From Lentzea aerocolonigenes (GTDB taxonomy: Bacteria; Actinomycetota; Actinomycetes; Mycobacteriales; Pseudonocardiaceae), in assembly GCF_000955955.1 (NCBI RefSeq), contig NZ_JYJG01000030.1, positions 1-39,869 of the forward strand: DNA of 39,869 nucleotides. Direction: 5' to 3'. Shown here piece by piece: positions 1 to 7,786 of this stretch (position 1 is the stretch's first letter; each line of letters begins with the position of its first letter). A model generated the notes under the pieces. It was not told where the DNA came from and did not search any database. It saw only the letters and a program-made list of their open reading frames with translations. The position numbers and the translations under genes were made by a program.

Positions 1-27
1 TTCCGGGCCACGCCACCAGCTCAGGCG

Positions 28-1191
28 ATGTCAACGACCGAGTGGAGAACCGCCTTGACCGAACAGCTCATCTCCTGCGACGACCACATGGACCTGAGCC
101 AGCTGCCCGCCGACCTGTGGACCACGGGCCTGCCCGCCTCACTGCGCGACCGCGCGCCGCGGATCGAGGAACGCGACGGGCAGCCGATGTGGGTGTGCGA
201 GGGCAAGGTCTGGGGCCGCTGGGTCGGCAAGCCGGCCGCTGGCGGCAGTGCGCAACGGCCGGTCAAGGCGATCTACGACGCCTACGACCGCGCCGGCCTG
301 CACGACCCCAGCCCCCGCCGCGCCGCCGTGCCGGAGCTGCGGCTCGCCGACATGGACCGCGACGGGGTCGAGACGCAGGTCATCTTCGGGCCGGTGCGCC
401 AGCTGGCGGCCGACGACCCCGAGTTCCGCGCCGCCTGCTACCGCGCCTACAACGACTTCCTGCTCGACTTCTGCCAGACCGCGCCCACCCGGCTGATCGG
501 TGTGCCGATGCTGCCGGAGACGCCGCAGACCGCGCTCGCCGAGCTCCAGCGGCTGCTGGCGAAGGGGGGTGTGCGGCAGGTGGTCCTCATGATCGCCAAC
601 ATCGCCCCCTCGCTCGCCGACCGGGCGTGGGAACCGCTCTGGCACCTGCTGGAGGAGAGCGGCGTCGTCCTCTCCTGGCACATCATGGCTTTCGCCAAGC
701 CGGGTCCGCACATCGCGGGCAAGGCGGCCAGCGCGTTCGAGAACACCAAGCTGTTCCTCACGAACTTCGTCGAGCCGTTCGTCGACCTCTTCTCCTGGGG
801 CGTTCTCGAACGGCACCCGAAGATGCGCGTCGTGCTCGCGGAAGGCGGCGCGGGATGGCTGCCCTGGCTCGTCCAGGAGCTGGACCACCACCACTGGAAG
901 CTCTGGGAGGCCAAGGACTACTGGGCCGACAAGGGCGGCGCCGAGCTCGTCACCAAGCCCAGCGACCTCTTCAAGCGGCAGGTCTACGTGACGTTCCAGG
1001 ACGACCACGTGGCGATGGCGCTCATCCCGTTCTTCGGCGAGGACAACCTGCTCTGGGCGTCGGACTACCCGCATCCGGACAGCGTCTGGCCCTACTCCAA
1101 GGAGGCGATCGAGCGGCAGATGGGGCACCTGGCACCCGAACTGCGGCGCAAGCTGACCCACGACAACGCCGCCAAGCTGCTGGGGTTGTGA
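28..1191 (+). CDS. Amidohydrolase-family (PF04909-type) TIM-barrel metalloenzyme
   Basis: A 387-residue protein of the amidohydrolase 2 family, which includes ACMSD- and resorcylate-type decarboxylases and related C-C or C-N hydrolases acting on small carboxylates. Family signs are the N-terminal CDDHMD (H20, in place of the usual HxH), a barrel histidine in SWHIM (H218), the MRVVLAEGGAGWLPWL strand-helix block, and ASDYPHPDS near the C-terminus with the expected metal or catalytic aspartate (D346) followed by H349. The ATG at 28 is the first in frame; only 27 bases of upstream sequence are visible, so a longer protein cannot be excluded. It lies 65 bp before trpB in the same direction and may belong to the same biosynthetic cluster. 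The substrate cannot be read from the sequence. Loss of one histidine of the HxH pair is seen in some decarboxylase branches and makes simple hydrolysis less certain. Confidence 0.8.
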   Translation: MSTTEWRTALTEQLISCDDHMDLSQLPADLWTTGLPASLRDRAPRIEERDGQPMWVCEGKVWGRWVGKPAAGGSAQRPVKAIYDAYDRAGLHDPSPRRAAVPELRLADMDRDGVETQVIFGPVRQLAADDPEFRAACYRAYNDFLLDFCQTAPTRLIGVPMLPETPQTALAELQRLLAKGGVRQVVLMIANIAPSLADRAWEPLWHLLEESGVVLSWHIMAFAKPGPHIAGKAASAFENTKLFLTNFVEPFVDLFSWGVLERHPKMRVVLAEGGAGWLPWLVQELDHHHWKLWEAKDYWADKGGAELVTKPSDLFKRQVYVTFQDDHVAMALIPFFGEDNLLWASDYPHPDSVWPYSKEAIERQMGHLAPELRRKLTHDNAAKLLGL

Positions 1192-1205
1192 GCTGACGCA
1201 CGCGG

Positions 1206-1233
1206 CCGGTGTGGTTAACTTGCGCCCCACCGG
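1206..1233 (+). terminator. Hairpin between amidohydrolase gene and trpB
   Basis: CCGGTGTGG and CCCCACCGG form a 9-bp stem with one mismatch around a 10-base loop, followed by TTTG. It lies 15 bases after the amidohydrolase stop and 24 bases before the trpB start. It could be a weak terminator or simply leader structure; there is no long T run. Confidence 0.3.
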
Positions 1234-1256
1234 TTTGACGAGGATCTGAGACTCAT

Positions 1257-2513
1257 ATGTCCCCCAAGCTACCTGTCTGGGCGCCGGGACGCGAAGGCTA
1301 CTTCGGTGACTTCGGCGGTGCCTTCATCCCGGAAATGCTGCACGAGACGTTCGCGGAACTGCGCGCGGCGTTCGAGAACGCGTGCGACGACGAGACGTTC
1401 TGGCAGTCCTATGTGGACGTGACGGCCGGCTACGGTGGCCGTCCGACGCCGGTGACGTTCTGCGAGAACCTCACCCGCAAGCTGGGTGGCGCGCGGATCT
1501 ACGTCAAGCGCGAGGACCTGAACCACACCGGTGCGCACAAGGCGAACAACGTGATGGGCCAGGGTCTGCTGGTCCAGCGCATGGGCAAGAAGCGCGTCAT
1601 CGCGGAGACCGGTGCCGGCCAGCACGGCGTGGCCACGGCGACGATGGCGGCCCGCCTCGGCCTCGAGTGCACGATCTACATGGGCGAGGAGGACGTCGCC
1701 CGCCAGCACCCCAACGTCTTCTGGATGCGGCAGCTCGGTGCCGAGGTCATCCCGGTCACCGACGGCACGCGGACGTTGAAGGACGCGATCAACGCGTGCC
1801 TGCGGGACTGGGCCGACTCGATGGCCGACACCCACTACGTCATGGGCACGGTGTGCGGCCCGCACCCGTTCCCGCAGATGGTGACGTACTTCCAGTCGAT
1901 CATCGGCCAGGAGGCACGGGCGCAGATGCTCGCACTGGCGGGCAAGCTGCCGGACCGGGTGTACGCGTGCGTGGGCGGCGGCTCCAACGCGTCCGGGATC
2001 TTCACCGGCTTCCTCGACGACCTCTCGACCGAGCTGGTCGGCGTGGAGGCGGGCGGCAAGGGCATCGAGACGGGCGAGCACGCGGCGCGGCTCGCCGGCG
2101 GCAAGGGTGTTCCCGGTGTCGCGCAGGGCTACAAGACGGTCTTCCTGCAGAACGAGGAAGGCCTCATGCAGGACACGCACTCCGTGGCGGCGGGTCTCGA
2201 CTACATCGGCATCGGCCCGATGCTCGCGGACCTGCACGAGCAGGGCAGGGTCCGCTTCGAGTCGGCGACCGACCAGGAGGTCGTGGACGCCCTGCGGCTC
2301 ACGATGCGCAGCGAGGGGATCATCCCGGCGCTGGAGAGCTCCCACGCGTTCGCCGCCGCGTTCCGCGAGGCACCGTCCCTTTCGGACGATGACGCGATTC
2401 TGATCAACCAGTCCGGCCGTGGCGACAAGGACATCTTCACCGTCGCCGACGCGCTGGACGACGAAGGGTGGAAGACCTTCATCCGCGAGACGGCTGCGAG
2501 GTACGCGCGATGA
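1257..2513 (+). CDS. trpB: Tryptophan synthase beta chain (divergent copy)
   Basis: A 418-residue PLP enzyme that joins indole, or an indole-like nucleophile, to serine. The PLP lysine is K95 in HTGAHKANN, the catalytic glutamate is E117 in AETGAGQHG, the phosphate-binding loop is GGGSNAS (240-246), and the C-terminal SGRGDKD block is present. All core residues are intact, so it should be active. It differs from housekeeping TrpB in the segment GLDYIGIGPMLADL, where the usual VGPEH/VGPQH reads IGPML. The ATG start has a GAGGAT about 11 bases upstream. The stop overlaps the trpA start (ATGA), so the two are translationally coupled and should form the usual alpha-beta complex. No trpE, trpD, trpC or trpF flanks the pair; instead it leads into an NRPS-type cluster. 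I infer a dedicated, possibly horizontally acquired pair supplying Trp or an analogue, or acting on a related substrate. Confidence 0.93.
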   Translation: MSPKLPVWAPGREGYFGDFGGAFIPEMLHETFAELRAAFENACDDETFWQSYVDVTAGYGGRPTPVTFCENLTRKLGGARIYVKREDLNHTGAHKANNVMGQGLLVQRMGKKRVIAETGAGQHGVATATMAARLGLECTIYMGEEDVARQHPNVFWMRQLGAEVIPVTDGTRTLKDAINACLRDWADSMADTHYVMGTVCGPHPFPQMVTYFQSIIGQEARAQMLALAGKLPDRVYACVGGGSNASGIFTGFLDDLSTELVGVEAGGKGIETGEHAARLAGGKGVPGVAQGYKTVFLQNEEGLMQDTHSVAAGLDYIGIGPMLADLHEQGRVRFESATDQEVVDALRLTMRSEGIIPALESSHAFAAAFREAPSLSDDDAILINQSGRGDKDIFTVADALDDEGWKTFIRETAARYAR

Positions 2514-3307
2514 ACACGACCTACTCGTCGACCCTCGAAGCCTCGCTGCGGAAGCGGCAGACCGGCAAGTCGATCCTCTTCATGTCGCACGTCGTCGTCG
2601 GCTACCCGTCCCTCGACGCCAACTGGGCGATGCTCGAGGCGATGGACGACGCCGGCGTGGACGTGGTCGAGTTCCAGCTCCCGTTCTCCGAGCCCATCGC
2701 CGACGGCCCGCGGTTCGTGAAGGCGAACCACGAGGCGATCAGGGCGGGGACCTCGTGGCAGCAGTACTTCGACCTGGCGACGCGGGCCGCCGCGCGGTTC
2801 AGCTTCGAGATCGTGCTGATGGGCTACTACAACAGCGTCTTCCGGATGGGGCCAGAGAGGTTCTGCGCGCGCCTGGCCGAGACCGGCATGAAGGGGTTCA
2901 TCGTCCCTGACCTGCCGGTGGAGGAGGCGGGGGAGCTCAACGGGCTGGCTCGTGAGCACGGGCTGGACCCGATCCTCACGATGACGCCGACGAACTCGCC
3001 CGCACGGCTGGCCGAGATCGGCCGCAACGCGTCGGGCTTCCTGTACTGCGTGGCGCGCACGGGCGTGACGGGCCGGCAGACTGACCTCTCCTCCGAGGTG
3101 GGGTCGTTCCTGCGGAGGTGCCGCGAGGCGACGCCGTTGCCGCTCGGTCTCGGGTTCGGCATCAGGTCGGCCGAGAACGTGCGGCAGGCGCGCGAGCACG
3201 GTGCCGACCTCGCCATCGTGGGCACCGCGGGAACGCAGGCGTGGGAGGAAGGCGGGCCCGAGGCGTACTCGCGGTTCCTGAAGTCCCTGGCGGCCGCGAC
3301 CGCGTGA
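2510..3307 (+). CDS. trpA: Tryptophan synthase alpha chain (divergent copy)
   Basis: A 265-residue TIM-barrel protein that normally cleaves indole-3-glycerol phosphate and channels indole to TrpB. The two catalytic acids are in place: E54 in VVEFQLPFSE and D65 in EPIADGP. The surrounding motif reads PFSEPIADGP rather than the common PFSDPLADGP, and the SRSGVTG block reads ARTGVTG. These are marks of a minor TrpA lineage. The ATG at 2510 overlaps the trpB stop. An in-frame ATG at 2468 would add 14 residues that belong to the trpB reading region and lack family similarity, so I rejected it. A strong hairpin terminator follows 20 bases after the stop, so trpB-trpA is its own transcript, perhaps with the amidohydrolase gene. 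Indole-glycerol-phosphate lyase activity is the default expectation; an altered substrate is possible given the context. Confidence 0.92.
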   Translation: MNTTYSSTLEASLRKRQTGKSILFMSHVVVGYPSLDANWAMLEAMDDAGVDVVEFQLPFSEPIADGPRFVKANHEAIRAGTSWQQYFDLATRAAARFSFEIVLMGYYNSVFRMGPERFCARLAETGMKGFIVPDLPVEEAGELNGLAREHGLDPILTMTPTNSPARLAEIGRNASGFLYCVARTGVTGRQTDLSSEVGSFLRRCREATPLPLGLGFGIRSAENVRQAREHGADLAIVGTAGTQAWEEGGPEAYSRFLKSLAAATA

Positions 3308-3326
3308 CGGTGCGGCAAGTCGCTTG

Positions 3327-3357
3327 AGAACGAGGCCCCGGACCGGGGCCTCGTTCT
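3327..3357 (+). terminator. Rho-independent terminator after trpA
   Basis: AGAACGAGGCCCCGG and its exact reverse complement face each other across one base, giving up to 15 paired bases. In practice the inner pairs open to form the loop. It is followed by TGTTCTCC. It lies 20 bases past the trpA stop and ends the trpBA transcript. Confidence 0.85.
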
Positions 3358-3414
3358 TGTTCTCCGCCAAGGACAATCGTTCAACCGGTCGGCTTCACGG
3401 GGTGAAAACCCTTG

Positions 3415-3429
3415 TATATGTTCGATCGG
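3415..3429 (+). promoter_or_regulatory. Possible -10 box for a leaderless flavoprotein transcript
   Basis: TATATG at 3415-3420 lies eight bases before the GTG at 3429, which has no Shine-Dalgarno sequence. That spacing would place the transcript start at or near the start codon, as in leaderless actinobacterial mRNAs. TTCACG at 3394-3399 is a weak -35 candidate with a short spacer of 15. Confidence 0.3.
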
Positions 3430-4619
3430 TGACGTCTACCGCCATGCTCACCCCCAGTCAGCGCGCGGAGCGGGCTCTCCCGGTGCTCAGGGAGAACGCG
3501 CGCCGGGTGGACGGCGACGCGGTGTTCCCCGCCGAGTCCCTCGCGGCACTGCGGGAGGGCGGGCTGATGGGCCTGCTGGTCCCGGTCGCCGACGGCGGGC
3601 TGGGCGGCGGGCTCGGCGATCTGGTGGACACGGCGCAGCTGCTGGCGTCCGCGTGCACGTCGACCGCGATGATCTGGGCGATGCACTGCCAGCAGGTCGA
3701 CGTCGTGGTCCGGCACGGCAGCCCGGCGCTGCGGGCCCGGCTGCTGCCGAGGATCGCGGCCGGTGAGGTCTACCTCGCGTCGATCACCTCGGAGAAGCAG
3801 ACCGGCGGGCACCTGCTCACCAGTGCGGCTCCCTTGCAGCACAACGACAACGGCGTTCTCGTCGAACGGGTCGCGCCGATCGTCACCGGTGGCGCGGTCG
3901 CGGACGGCTTCCTGATGACCATGCTGGACGCGCCGGGAGCGTCGCCGCGCGAGGTCACGCTCGTCTACGCCGACCGCGAGCAGCTCGACGTGCGGGTCAG
4001 TGGCGACTGGAACCCGTTGGGCATGCGCGGCACCCACAGCGTCGCGTTGACGTTGTCCGGTGTGGTGCCCGAGGACCAGATCGTCGGTGCCCGCGGCGAG
4101 TTCGGCGAGGTGGCCGTCAGCAGCATGATCCCGCTGGCGCACCTGGCGTGGGCCGCGTGCTGGCTCGGCACCGCCCGCCAGGCGCTGTCCGATCTGGTCA
4201 CCGTGTTCCGGTCGCCGGGCCGCCCGCGTTCGGTCGACCTGAAGTCGGACCTGGTCGCCGAACGGCTGGCGCGCGTCCGCATGGACGTCGAGGTGGTGAG
4301 CGCGTACCTGCGGCAGACCGAACAGGAGATCTCGCGCTGCCGGGCCGGCGGCGGGGACCTGTCCGCGACGCCCGTGCAGATTCACCTCAACACCCTGAAG
4401 GTGATCGCCGCGGAACTGACGTACCGCGCGGCCGACCAGTGCGTCCAGCTCGGCGGGATGGCGCTGGGCTACCTCGCCGACGCGCCCGTGCCGTTCGAAC
4501 GCCACCTGCGCGATCTGCGGTCCGCGAGCCTGAACTACGCCAACGACAGGCTGCTCACCGCGAGCGGAACGCTGTGCCTGCTGGACAAGTCGGTGAGTCT
4601 GCTCGGCGACCGTGCGTGA
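3429..4619 (+). CDS. Acyl-CoA dehydrogenase-like flavoprotein 1
   Basis: About 396 residues with the acyl-CoA dehydrogenase fold: a helical N-terminal domain, a middle beta domain (LASITSEKQTGG, MRGTHSVALTLSG) and a C-terminal helical domain with QLGGMALGYL and RHLRDLRSASLNYAND. The family's usual catalytic glutamate is not obvious. Relatives in specialised metabolism act on carrier-bound aminoacyl groups (PltE/RedW type) or as flavin monooxygenases. The gene ends just ahead of a free-standing carrier protein, so oxidation of a carrier-bound substrate is a reasonable inference. The start is uncertain: GTG 3429 fits a leaderless transcript and ATG 3444 is the alternative; neither has a ribosome site. 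A TTG at 3324 is excluded because it falls in the terminator. It begins a plus-strand run with the carrier and condensation genes. Confidence 0.85.
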   Translation: MTSTAMLTPSQRAERALPVLRENARRVDGDAVFPAESLAALREGGLMGLLVPVADGGLGGGLGDLVDTAQLLASACTSTAMIWAMHCQQVDVVVRHGSPALRARLLPRIAAGEVYLASITSEKQTGGHLLTSAAPLQHNDNGVLVERVAPIVTGGAVADGFLMTMLDAPGASPREVTLVYADREQLDVRVSGDWNPLGMRGTHSVALTLSGVVPEDQIVGARGEFGEVAVSSMIPLAHLAWAACWLGTARQALSDLVTVFRSPGRPRSVDLKSDLVAERLARVRMDVEVVSAYLRQTEQEISRCRAGGGDLSATPVQIHLNTLKVIAAELTYRAADQCVQLGGMALGYLADAPVPFERHLRDLRSASLNYANDRLLTASGTLCLLDKSVSLLGDRA

Positions 4620-4647
4620 GCCGCTGACCACCACGACCGGAGCGGAG

Positions 4648-4902
4648 ATGCCCGTGGCAGCAGAGTGGCCGCCGGAGTTCGAGAAGGTTCTGCGCGAGCA
4701 TCTGCCGTTGCTGCCGGCCGGCGAGCAGCTGGCGCCGGACGCGCAGCTGTCGGCCATCGGCCTGGACTCGCTGTCGATCGTGCAGCTGCTGATCACGCTG
4801 GAGGACACCTTCGCGGTGGAGATCCCCGACGAGCTCCTCAGCGTCAGGACGTTCGCGACCGCGGGCGCGTTGTGGACGGCGATCAGCGGGCTGCTCGGAT
4901 GA
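4648..4902 (+). CDS. Free-standing acyl/peptidyl carrier protein
   Basis: An 84-residue carrier protein with the phosphopantetheine motif GLDSLS at residues 39-43 (S41 modified). Helix II follows as IVQLLITLEDTFAVEIP, a typical four-helix carrier pattern. The ATG at 4648 has GGAG five bases upstream; a GTG at 4654 has an equally good site, and a GTG at 4612 that would overlap the previous gene lacks one. It starts 28 bases after the flavoprotein gene, and its stop overlaps the start of the condensation gene (ATGA). As the only carrier in the window it is the likely partner of the separate adenylation enzyme, the condensation protein and one or both flavoproteins. It should be loaded by a phosphopantetheinyl transferase encoded elsewhere. 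Confidence 0.93.
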   Translation: MPVAAEWPPEFEKVLREHLPLLPAGEQLAPDAQLSAIGLDSLSIVQLLITLEDTFAVEIPDELLSVRTFATAGALWTAISGLLG

Positions 4903-6212
4903 GCGCGCCGGTGATCCGCGAACTGGTCCTGCCCGTCACCGGGGAACGCGCCGGTCGCGCGCCGCTGAGCTGGGCACAGCGCGTCCAGTGGAACGACACT
5001 CAGGCGATCGCTCCGGACGACCACCACTTCAACCTGGCTCGCGTGGTCGAGGTTCCGCCCGGCTGGACGACCCCGGAACTGGCCGGTCTGCTCGCCGCGC
5101 TGACCGGGCGGCACGAATGCCTGCGCACCAGGTATCTCGTGGACGCGGACGGGAACCCGTATCAGGAGGTCTTCGAGCAGGACGAGCTGCGGATCGCGGT
5201 GCACGAGGCGGTGGACGTGGATGCGTTGCGCGGCAAGAGCTTCGACCTGACCGGACTTCCCGTTCGAATGTCCGTTGTGGAGTCCGGAGGGGTGCCGCGA
5301 CAGCTCGTGCTGGTGCTGTCCCACGTCACCATCGACTTCGCCGGGGCCAACCTGCTGGTCGACGAGCTCCGGTCGTTGCTGGCGGGGGAGGTCTCGCTCG
5401 ACGGGCTGCCACCCGTGGCGCACCGGCAGTTCGACGAGGCCGCGCGGCAGGCCACCCCGGCAGGGCAACGCCGGTCGGCGGCATCCCTGCGGTACTGGGA
5501 GAAACTGCTGCGCGAGTCGCCTCTCACGATCTTCGGCCCGCCGGTTGCCGGCGACGCGGACCGCTTCGGGCAGCTCAGCATGTCCTCACCCGCGCTCACC
5601 GCGGCGACGACCACGGTCGCGCGCCGCATGGGCGTCAGCGGCACCACCGTGGTGATGGCCGCGGTGAACGTCATGCTGGGCCGCATCACCGGGCAGACCG
5701 CCGTGCCGTTGCGCCTGATCGCCTCCAACCGCGGGCTCACCGAGCTGCGCGACGTCGTCGGCATCACGCTGGGCAGCTGCGCGATCCTGGTGCCGACGCG
5801 CGGCCGGTCCTTCGCCGAAGCCGTCTGGGACACGGCGGAGGCCACGATGCAGGCCTACCGCAGGGCGCAGTGCGATCCGGTCGCGCTGACCGCGCTGCGG
5901 GCCGCGGTGAGCGCCGAACGCGGCGTCGACGAGATCGAGATGTCCTGTGGTTTCAACGACATCCGCGTTGCTTCAGCGTCTGTTGTGGACGGTTATCAGG
6001 ACGCGGTCGGTCTGCTGTCGCGCACCGGGTTCTCGTGGCAGACCCCGCTGCCCGAGCAGGAGAGCAAGCTCTGGTACTGGGTGCGGGAACAGGACGGCGT
6101 GGACGTGCACCACGCGCTGGTCGACACCTGGTACCTGCCCCGGGAGCGGGCGGAGACGCTGGTGCGGGGTGTGGAGCACCTGGTGGTCACCGCGGCGGCG
6201 TCGTGCCAGTGA
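4899..6212 (+). CDS. Free-standing NRPS condensation-fold protein with degenerate active-site motif
   Basis: A 437-residue protein of the condensation/chloramphenicol-acetyltransferase fold. N-terminal PLSWAQRVQW matches the C1 core and RHECLRTRY the C2 core. The HHxxxDG motif reads SHVTIDF: the second, catalytic histidine (H142) and the aspartate (D146) remain, while the first His is Ser and the Gly is Phe. The region VPLRLIASNRGL to VGITLGSC resembles the later C cores. It is not fused to any adenylation or carrier domain and is coupled to the carrier gene by an ATGA overlap. It should join the carrier-bound residue to an amine, an alcohol or a second acyl group. The changed motif may mark a sub-family using an unusual acceptor or a non-amide bond. 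Its stop lies six bases from the stop of the converging adenylation gene, with no terminator between them. Confidence 0.87.
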   Translation: MSAPVIRELVLPVTGERAGRAPLSWAQRVQWNDTQAIAPDDHHFNLARVVEVPPGWTTPELAGLLAALTGRHECLRTRYLVDADGNPYQEVFEQDELRIAVHEAVDVDALRGKSFDLTGLPVRMSVVESGGVPRQLVLVLSHVTIDFAGANLLVDELRSLLAGEVSLDGLPPVAHRQFDEAARQATPAGQRRSAASLRYWEKLLRESPLTIFGPPVAGDADRFGQLSMSSPALTAATTTVARRMGVSGTTVVMAAVNVMLGRITGQTAVPLRLIASNRGLTELRDVVGITLGSCAILVPTRGRSFAEAVWDTAEATMQAYRRAQCDPVALTALRAAVSAERGVDEIEMSCGFNDIRVASASVVDGYQDAVGLLSRTGFSWQTPLPEQESKLWYWVREQDGVDVHHALVDTWYLPRERAETLVRGVEHLVVTAAASCQ

Positions 6213-6217
6213 CCCGG

Positions 6218-7786
6218 TCAGCCTGAGGTGGCGAGCGCCTTGTGGTCGATCTTGCCGTTGCGGGTCATCGGCAGCTCTTGGACGTGCTGCCACCGCTTGG
6301 GCACCATCGCCGCGGGGAGCAGCCCACCGAGGAACTCCTTGAGGTCGCCCGGTGCCGGGGAACCACCATCGGTCACGTAGTGCGCGACCAGCACCGGTCC
6401 GTCCTGGGTCGGTTCGGTGACGACCGCGCAGTGCGCGACCAGGTGATGACGTTTGAGCGCAGCCTCGATCTCGTCCAGCTCCATCCGGACTCCGGCGACC
6501 TTCACCTGCCGGTCGCCGCGGCCGAGGTAGTGCACCAGTCCGTCGCGGAAGACCGCCAGGTCACCGGTGCGGTACAGCCGGCCGGTCGCGGAGCCGGGGT
6601 CCAGGACGTCGGAGAGGAAGGCCGCCGCGGTCAGCTCCGGCTCGCCGAGGTATCCCCGGCCCACGCAGATCCCGCCGACGAACAGCTCACCCGGCTCGCC
6701 CTCGGCGGCGGCCCGCCAGCCCCCGTCGTGCTGAACGAGCAGGTACAGCACGGCGTTGGCGATGGGCGCGCCGACCGGCAGCCGGGTCGCGGTGAGGTCC
6801 GCCCGCCGGACCACGTGGTGCGTCACGTCGTCCGAACATTCAGTGGGGCCGTAGGCGTTCATCAGCGCGACGTGCGGCAGCTCGTCCATCACCGCCTCGG
6901 CGACCGGCGGGTGCAGCTCCTCCCCGGTGGAGATGCACCAGCGCAGCGCCGGGAGCCGTTCACCGGAGCGCCTGGCCTGCGCGGTCATCCAGCCGACCAC
7001 CGTCGGTACGAGCTCGACGACGGTGATCTCGTTCTCGCGCAACGTGGTCAGCAACCGGCGGGGGAACGACACCTGCTGCTCGTCGAACACGACCGTCGTC
7101 GCCCCGGTCAGCACGCCGATCGTCATCTGCCAGATGGAGATGTCGAACACCAGCGGCGCGGTGAACGCCACGACGTCCGCCGCGGTCAGCCCGAGGTCGA
7201 GAACCTTGGCCCGCAAGTGGTTGAGCATGCCGCGCTGCTCGACCACGGCGCCCTTGGGCATGCCGGTGGTGCCGGAGGTGAAGATCACGTACCGCGGCTC
7301 CGCGCCGGCCGGTGCGCGGTGGGGAACAACGGGCGAGTCGGCCTGCCACCGCGGCAGCCGCAGCGACGGCACACCGGCGGGCGGCTCGCCTTCCTGGTGG
7401 ACGAGCAGCGTCACGCCGGCCTGCCGGACGATCACCTCGGTGCGCGCGACCGGCCAGGCCGGGTCCAGCGGCAGGTAGATCGCGCCGATGTCCTCCAGCG
7501 CCAGGAAGAGCGCGATGGTGTCGGCGCTGCGCCGGCCGAGCAGGGCGACGACGTGGCCCTCGCCGATGCCGGCGGCGAGGAGCAACTCGCGCAACTGCCG
7601 CACCCGTCCGGCGAGAGCGCGATAGGTCACCACGTGCTCACCGTCGACGACGGCCGGTTTGGCGGGGGTGGCCGTCGCGAACCTGGCCAGCTCACCGACG
7701 ACCGAGTGCAGTGGCTCGAACGCGTGTGCGCGGGTCAGGGCGCGCTGCCTGGCCAGTGCGGCTTCTGCCTGCGTGATCTCCAGCAT
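6218..7786 (-). CDS. Free-standing NRPS adenylation enzyme
   Basis: A 522-residue amino-acid-activating enzyme (ANL superfamily) without carrier or condensation domains. Core motifs in order: A3 FTSGTTGMPKG (169-179), A4 FDISIWQ, A5 NAYGPTE (310-316), A7 YRTGDL (405-410), A8 GRGDRQVKVAGVRMELDEIE (422-441) and A10 TRNGKID (508-514) with catalytic K512. Reading the GrsA-equivalent pocket by eye gives D-I-W-E-I-T-A-D-D-K. D235 marks an alpha-amino acid, and the three extra acidic positions (E278, D330, D331) suggest a cationic or amino-bearing side chain. That is inference; I do not assign a named substrate. The ATG directly follows the stop of the upstream flavoprotein gene (TGAATG) with GGAG before it, so the two form one minus-strand operon. 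Its presumed partner is the carrier at 4648. Confidence 0.93.
   Translation of the reverse strand: MLEITQAEAALARQRALTRAHAFEPLHSVVGELARFATATPAKPAVVDGEHVVTYRALAGRVRQLRELLLAAGIGEGHVVALLGRRSADTIALFLALEDIGAIYLPLDPAWPVARTEVIVRQAGVTLLVHQEGEPPAGVPSLRLPRWQADSPVVPHRAPAGAEPRYVIFTSGTTGMPKGAVVEQRGMLNHLRAKVLDLGLTAADVVAFTAPLVFDISIWQMTIGVLTGATTVVFDEQQVSFPRRLLTTLRENEITVVELVPTVVGWMTAQARRSGERLPALRWCISTGEELHPPVAEAVMDELPHVALMNAYGPTECSDDVTHHVVRRADLTATRLPVGAPIANAVLYLLVQHDGGWRAAAEGEPGELFVGGICVGRGYLGEPELTAAAFLSDVLDPGSATGRLYRTGDLAVFRDGLVHYLGRGDRQVKVAGVRMELDEIEAALKRHHLVAHCAVVTEPTQDGPVLVAHYVTDGGSPAPGDLKEFLGGLLPAAMVPKRWQHVQELPMTRNGKIDHKALATSG

Noticed and set aside
1257..3307. Housekeeping tryptophan operon
   Set aside because: No other trp genes are adjacent, both chains carry minor-lineage signature changes, and the flanking genes are of specialised metabolism.
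3324..3428. Upstream TTG start for the first flavoprotein
   Set aside because: It would translate straight through the trpA terminator hairpin and adds a stretch with no similarity to the family.
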